From Amycolatopsis lexingtonensis (GTDB taxonomy: Bacteria; Actinomycetota; Actinomycetes; Mycobacteriales; Pseudonocardiaceae): a stretch of DNA of 64,000 bases. The first letter of the stretch is position 1. Every line of letters starts with the position of its first letter. The position numbers and the translations under genes are program-made. The stretch covers positions 9,398,501 to 9,462,500 of the forward strand of contig NZ_JADBEG010000001.1 of assembly GCF_014873755.1 (NCBI RefSeq). The letters run 5' to 3'. The notes under the pieces were generated by a model, which was given only the letters and a program-made list of their open reading frames with translations, did no database searches and was not told the origin of the DNA. Below, piece by piece: positions 51,501 through 64,000 of the stretch.

Positions 51501-52925
51501 CTCGGCCGCGTCGTGGGGCTCGAGCACCCGCGCCGCTGGGGCGGGTGCGTCGACCTCGGCGGCGACGCCGACCTGGTCCTCGGCGGGCTCGAAGACCAGA
51601 TCGCGGTCCGGCCGTCCGGGGTGTTCGGCCGACGGCTCGTGCGGGCGACCGGGCGGAAGGTCCGCGAGTGGCGCCCGCGCGGCACGGTGCTGATCACCGG
51701 CGGCACCGGCGCGCTCGGCGGCCACGTGGCCCGGCGCCTGGCGGCTGACGGCGCCGAGCACCTGGTGCTGACCGGCCGTCGCGGCGTGGCCGCACCCGGG
51801 CTCGTCGAGGACCTGACCGCGCTCGGCGCACGGGTGACGGTCCGGGCGTGCGACGTCGCCGACCGGGACGCGCTGGCCGCGCTGCTGGCCGAGTTCCCGC
51901 CGTCCGCGGTGCTCCACGCCGCCGGTGCGGCCGACCCCGAGTACCTGGCCGACACGTCCGTGGCCGAGTTCGAGCGGGTCCGCTCGGCGAAGGTGCGGGG
52001 CGCGGCCCACCTCGACGAGCTGCTCGGCGACACCCCGCTCGACGCGTTCGTGCTGTTCTCGTCGATCGCGGCCACCTGGGGCAGCGGCGGCCAGGGCGCG
52101 TACTCCGCGGCGAACGCGGCGCTCGACGGCGTCGCCGAATCGCGCCGGGCCCGCGGCCTGACCGCGACGTCGATCGCCTGGGGCCCGTGGGCCGGCCCGG
52201 GCCTGGCCGAGGGCGAGGCCGGCGTCCAGATGGCGCGCCGCGGGGTGCCCGGCCTGCCGCCCGAGCGAGCGGTCGCGGAGCTGATCGCGGCGGTGGAGCG
52301 GGACGAGCCGTCGGTCGTCGTCGCGGACGTCGACTGGACGCGGTTCGTGCCGGCGTTCACCGCCCAGCGCCCGAGCCCCCTGCTCGGCGAGCTGCCGGAA
52401 GTCCGCGAGGTGCTAGCGCTCGAGCCGGCGTCCGGCGGCGCGGTCGCGGAGATCCTCGGCACCGCCGCGGGCCCCGAGCTGGACCGGCTGCTGCTCGACA
52501 TCGTGCGCGGCGAGATCGCCGTGGTGCTCGGGCACGCGACCCCGGAGTCGGTCGACGTCCGCCAGCCGCTGCGCGACCTCGGCCTCGACTCGCTGGCGTC
52601 GGTCGAGCTGCGCAACGGCCTGTCCCGCGCGACCGGGCTCAGCCTGCCCAGCACGCTGGTCTTCGACCATCCCACGGCGGAGGCGCTGGCCGCGCACCTG
52701 CGCACCCGCGTCGAGCCGGCGACCGACGGTCTCGCCGAGGAGCTGGACCGCCTCGAAGCCGGCCTCACGTCGGCGGGCGCGGAGGACCGCGGCCGGGCTT
52801 TGGCCCGGCTGGAGGTGCTGCTCGCCCAGTGGCGCGAGGACCGCGAGTCGATCGCGGAGCGCCTGGACTCGGCCGACGACGACGAGATGTTCCGGCTGCT
52901 CGACACCGAATTCGGCATCTCGTGA
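45510..52925 (+). CDS. Type I PKS protein C: modules 4 (KS-AT-ACP) and 5 (KS-AT-KR-ACP)
   Basis: 2471 residues from GTG 45510, overlapping the stop of B. Docking coiled coil ([20 protein letters not shown]). Module 4: KS (33-455, Cys205 in DTACSASL, with Ala for the usual Ser), malonyl AT (about 562-850; GHSLGE, HAFHS), ACP Ser949, no reduction. Module 5: KS (1003-1425, Cys1174), malonyl AT (about 1513-1790; GHSVGE, HAFHS), KR (structural half from about 1890; TGGTGALGG near 2062; Ser in [11 protein letters not shown], then GQGAYSAAN), ACP Ser2361. The module 5 KR lacks the LDD motif and has Trp eight residues before the catalytic Tyr, the A-type signature (L-hydroxyl). A palindromic repeat fills residues 456-485 in the module 4 KS-AT linker. 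The C-terminus is a docking region. Two identical hairpin repeats follow the stop. Confidence 0.95.
46875..46963. repeat. 89-bp palindromic repeat in the module 4 KS-AT linker
   Basis: Same length and frame as the copies at 33606 and 38541. Left arm 46875-46894 (GAGCGCCCCAAAGTGGCGTT), right arm 46944-46963, with two mismatches. It reads [18 protein letters not shown], then [12 protein letters not shown]. Confidence 0.9.
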
Positions 52926-52966
52926 CGGCCGCACCGACCGGCTGCCCCGCCGCCGCGCGCCGACGC

Positions 52967-53019
52967 GTCCTGAATGAGTCATTCAGGGCGCTGGAGGTCC
53001 TGAATGACTCATTCAAGAC
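52967..53019. repeat. Double-palindrome hairpin repeat, copy 2
   Basis: 53 bases: two arms of about 21 bp, each with an internal TGAATGA-G/C-TCATTCA palindrome, and a loop of about 11 bases. Identical base for base to copy 3. It lies 42 bases after the stop of PKS C. Confidence 0.88.
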
Positions 53020-53107
53020 CGCTGCGGGCGCTTGGTTCCGAGGGCGTTCGGCAGGCGTGGCGTCCCCGAGTCGGCTCGCCCGCCGCTGTCCCGCTGCCGC
53101 CGCGGCT

Positions 53108-53160
53108 GTCCTGAATGAGTCATTCAGGGCGCTGGAGGTCCTGAATGACTCATTCAAGAC
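53108..53160. repeat. Double-palindrome hairpin repeat, copy 3
   Basis: Identical to copy 2 and 88 bases beyond it, ending 47 bases before the start of PKS D. The 282-base gap between PKS C and D holds these two repeats and the ribosome site of D, and I see nothing else in it. Confidence 0.88.
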
Positions 53161-53207
53161 GTCCGGCCGGCCGCATCCCCCGACCCCCTGTTTCCCGAGG
53201 ACCACCC

Positions 53208-63401
<10,194 letters not shown>

Positions 63402-63403
63402 CG

Positions 63404-64000
63404 GTGTCCAACGAGGACCGGCTGGTCGAGTACCTCCGGCGGGTGACCGCCGAACTGCAGCAGACGCGCACGCGCCTGCAGGAGGTCGAGTCCGGCGAAC
63501 CCGAGCCGATCGCCGTCGTCGGCATGAGCTGCCGGTACCCCGGCGGCGTGGCGTCGCCCGACGACCTGTGGGACCTCGTGCGGGACGGCCGCGACGCCGT
63601 CGCGCCGTTCCCCGCCGACCGCGGCTGGGACTTGGCCGCACTGTCCGATCCGGACGGTCGCGGTACCAGCCACGCGAACGCCGGCGGCTTCCTCGACGAC
63701 GTCGCCGGGTTCGACGCGGACTTCTTCGGCATCTCGCCGCGGGCCGCGCTCGCGATGGACCCGCAGCAGCGGCTCCTGCTGGAGTCGGCGTGGGCGCTGT
63801 TCGAGGACGCCGGGGTCGACCCGGCGGCCCTGCGCGGCGGCCGCACCGGCGTGTTCGTCGGCGCGTCCTCTTCCGGCTACGGTAGTGGCTGGTCGGTCGC
63901 CCCCGAGGGCCTCGAAGGTCACCTGCTGACCGGCAACGCGGGAAGCGTGATCTCCGGCCGGCTCGCCTACCAGTTCGGCTTGGAGGGTCCGGCCGTCACC
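63404..64000 (+). CDS. Type I PKS protein E: start of module 8 (partial)
   Basis: GTG 63404 lies two bases after the stop of D, with GGGGAG upstream. 199 codons are visible: a docking coiled coil ([20 protein letters not shown]) and the first part of a KS ([44 protein letters not shown]). The window ends just before the expected active-site Cys motif, so activity, AT choice and reductive domains cannot be read. Confidence 0.93.
   Translation, partial: MSNEDRLVEYLRRVTAELQQTRTRLQEVESGEPEPIAVVGMSCRYPGGVASPDDLWDLVRDGRDAVAPFPADRGWDLAALSDPDGRGTSHANAGGFLDDVAGFDADFFGISPRAALAMDPQQRLLLESAWALFEDAGVDPAALRGGRTGVFVGASSSGYGSGWSVAPEGLEGHLLTGNAGSVISGRLAYQFGLEGPAVT

Overview
The window is very GC-rich actinomycete DNA. 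Several hairpin families resemble repeats I associate with Amycolatopsis and other Pseudonocardiaceae, so that family is my best guess (inference). No rRNA, tRNA, transposase, integrase or CRISPR array is visible.

Left part (1-29.4 kb), accessory metabolism and regulation. A partial reverse gene faces a translationally coupled transporter/GAF/amidohydrolase operon (212-3239). Next is an AfsR-type SARP-NB-ARC-TPR regulator (reverse, 3598-6603) with a small acidic-peptide ORF just downstream, as in afsR-afsS. A GT-B-like enzyme plus a small partner gene run forward into a second NB-ARC/TPR protein that is preceded by a double-HTH protein. Then come an aldo/keto reductase with a lipoprotein, a secreted tannase-family esterase divergent from a LAL-type LuxR regulator, a Tat-type alpha/beta hydrolase lipoprotein, an unknown two-gene pair, and an Ohr protein coupled to a secreted alpha/beta hydrolase. 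They are followed by an ABC-F ribosome-protection ATPase, a small ACT-like protein, an ArsR-type regulator, a second AfsR-type SARP regulator (24374-27598) and a secreted type-B carboxylesterase. Three of these genes (ABC-F, ACT-like, SARP) have short upstream ORFs placed in or against hairpins, which looks like attenuation or translational-coupling control.

Right part (29.5-64 kb), a modular type I polyketide synthase running off the right edge. Protein A has KSQ-AT-ACP loading, module 1 (KS-AT-DH-KR-ACP) and module 2 (KS-AT-DH-KR-ACP). Protein B has module 3 (KS-AT-ACP). Protein C has module 4 (KS-AT-ACP) and module 5 (KS-AT-KR-ACP). Protein D has module 6 (KS-AT-KR-ACP) and module 7 (KS-AT-DH-ER-KR-ACP). 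Protein E starts module 8 and is cut by the window. AT motifs predict malonyl for loading and modules 1, 4, 5 and 7, and methylmalonyl for modules 2, 3 and 6. By colinearity the chain on ACP7 is an acetate-started conjugated diene, then an unreduced 1,3-diketone, then two hydroxyls and a reduced methylene. That arrangement is set up to close a hemiketal or dihydropyranone. I do not recognise the product.

The most unusual sequence feature is that long palindromic repeats sit in frame inside the PKS genes. An 89-bp element with 20-nt arms occurs in three KS-AT linkers at the same place and frame, and a pair of 18-bp perfect palindromes sits in the AT-ACP linker of protein B. Other hairpin repeats lie between genes, including two identical copies between proteins C and D.
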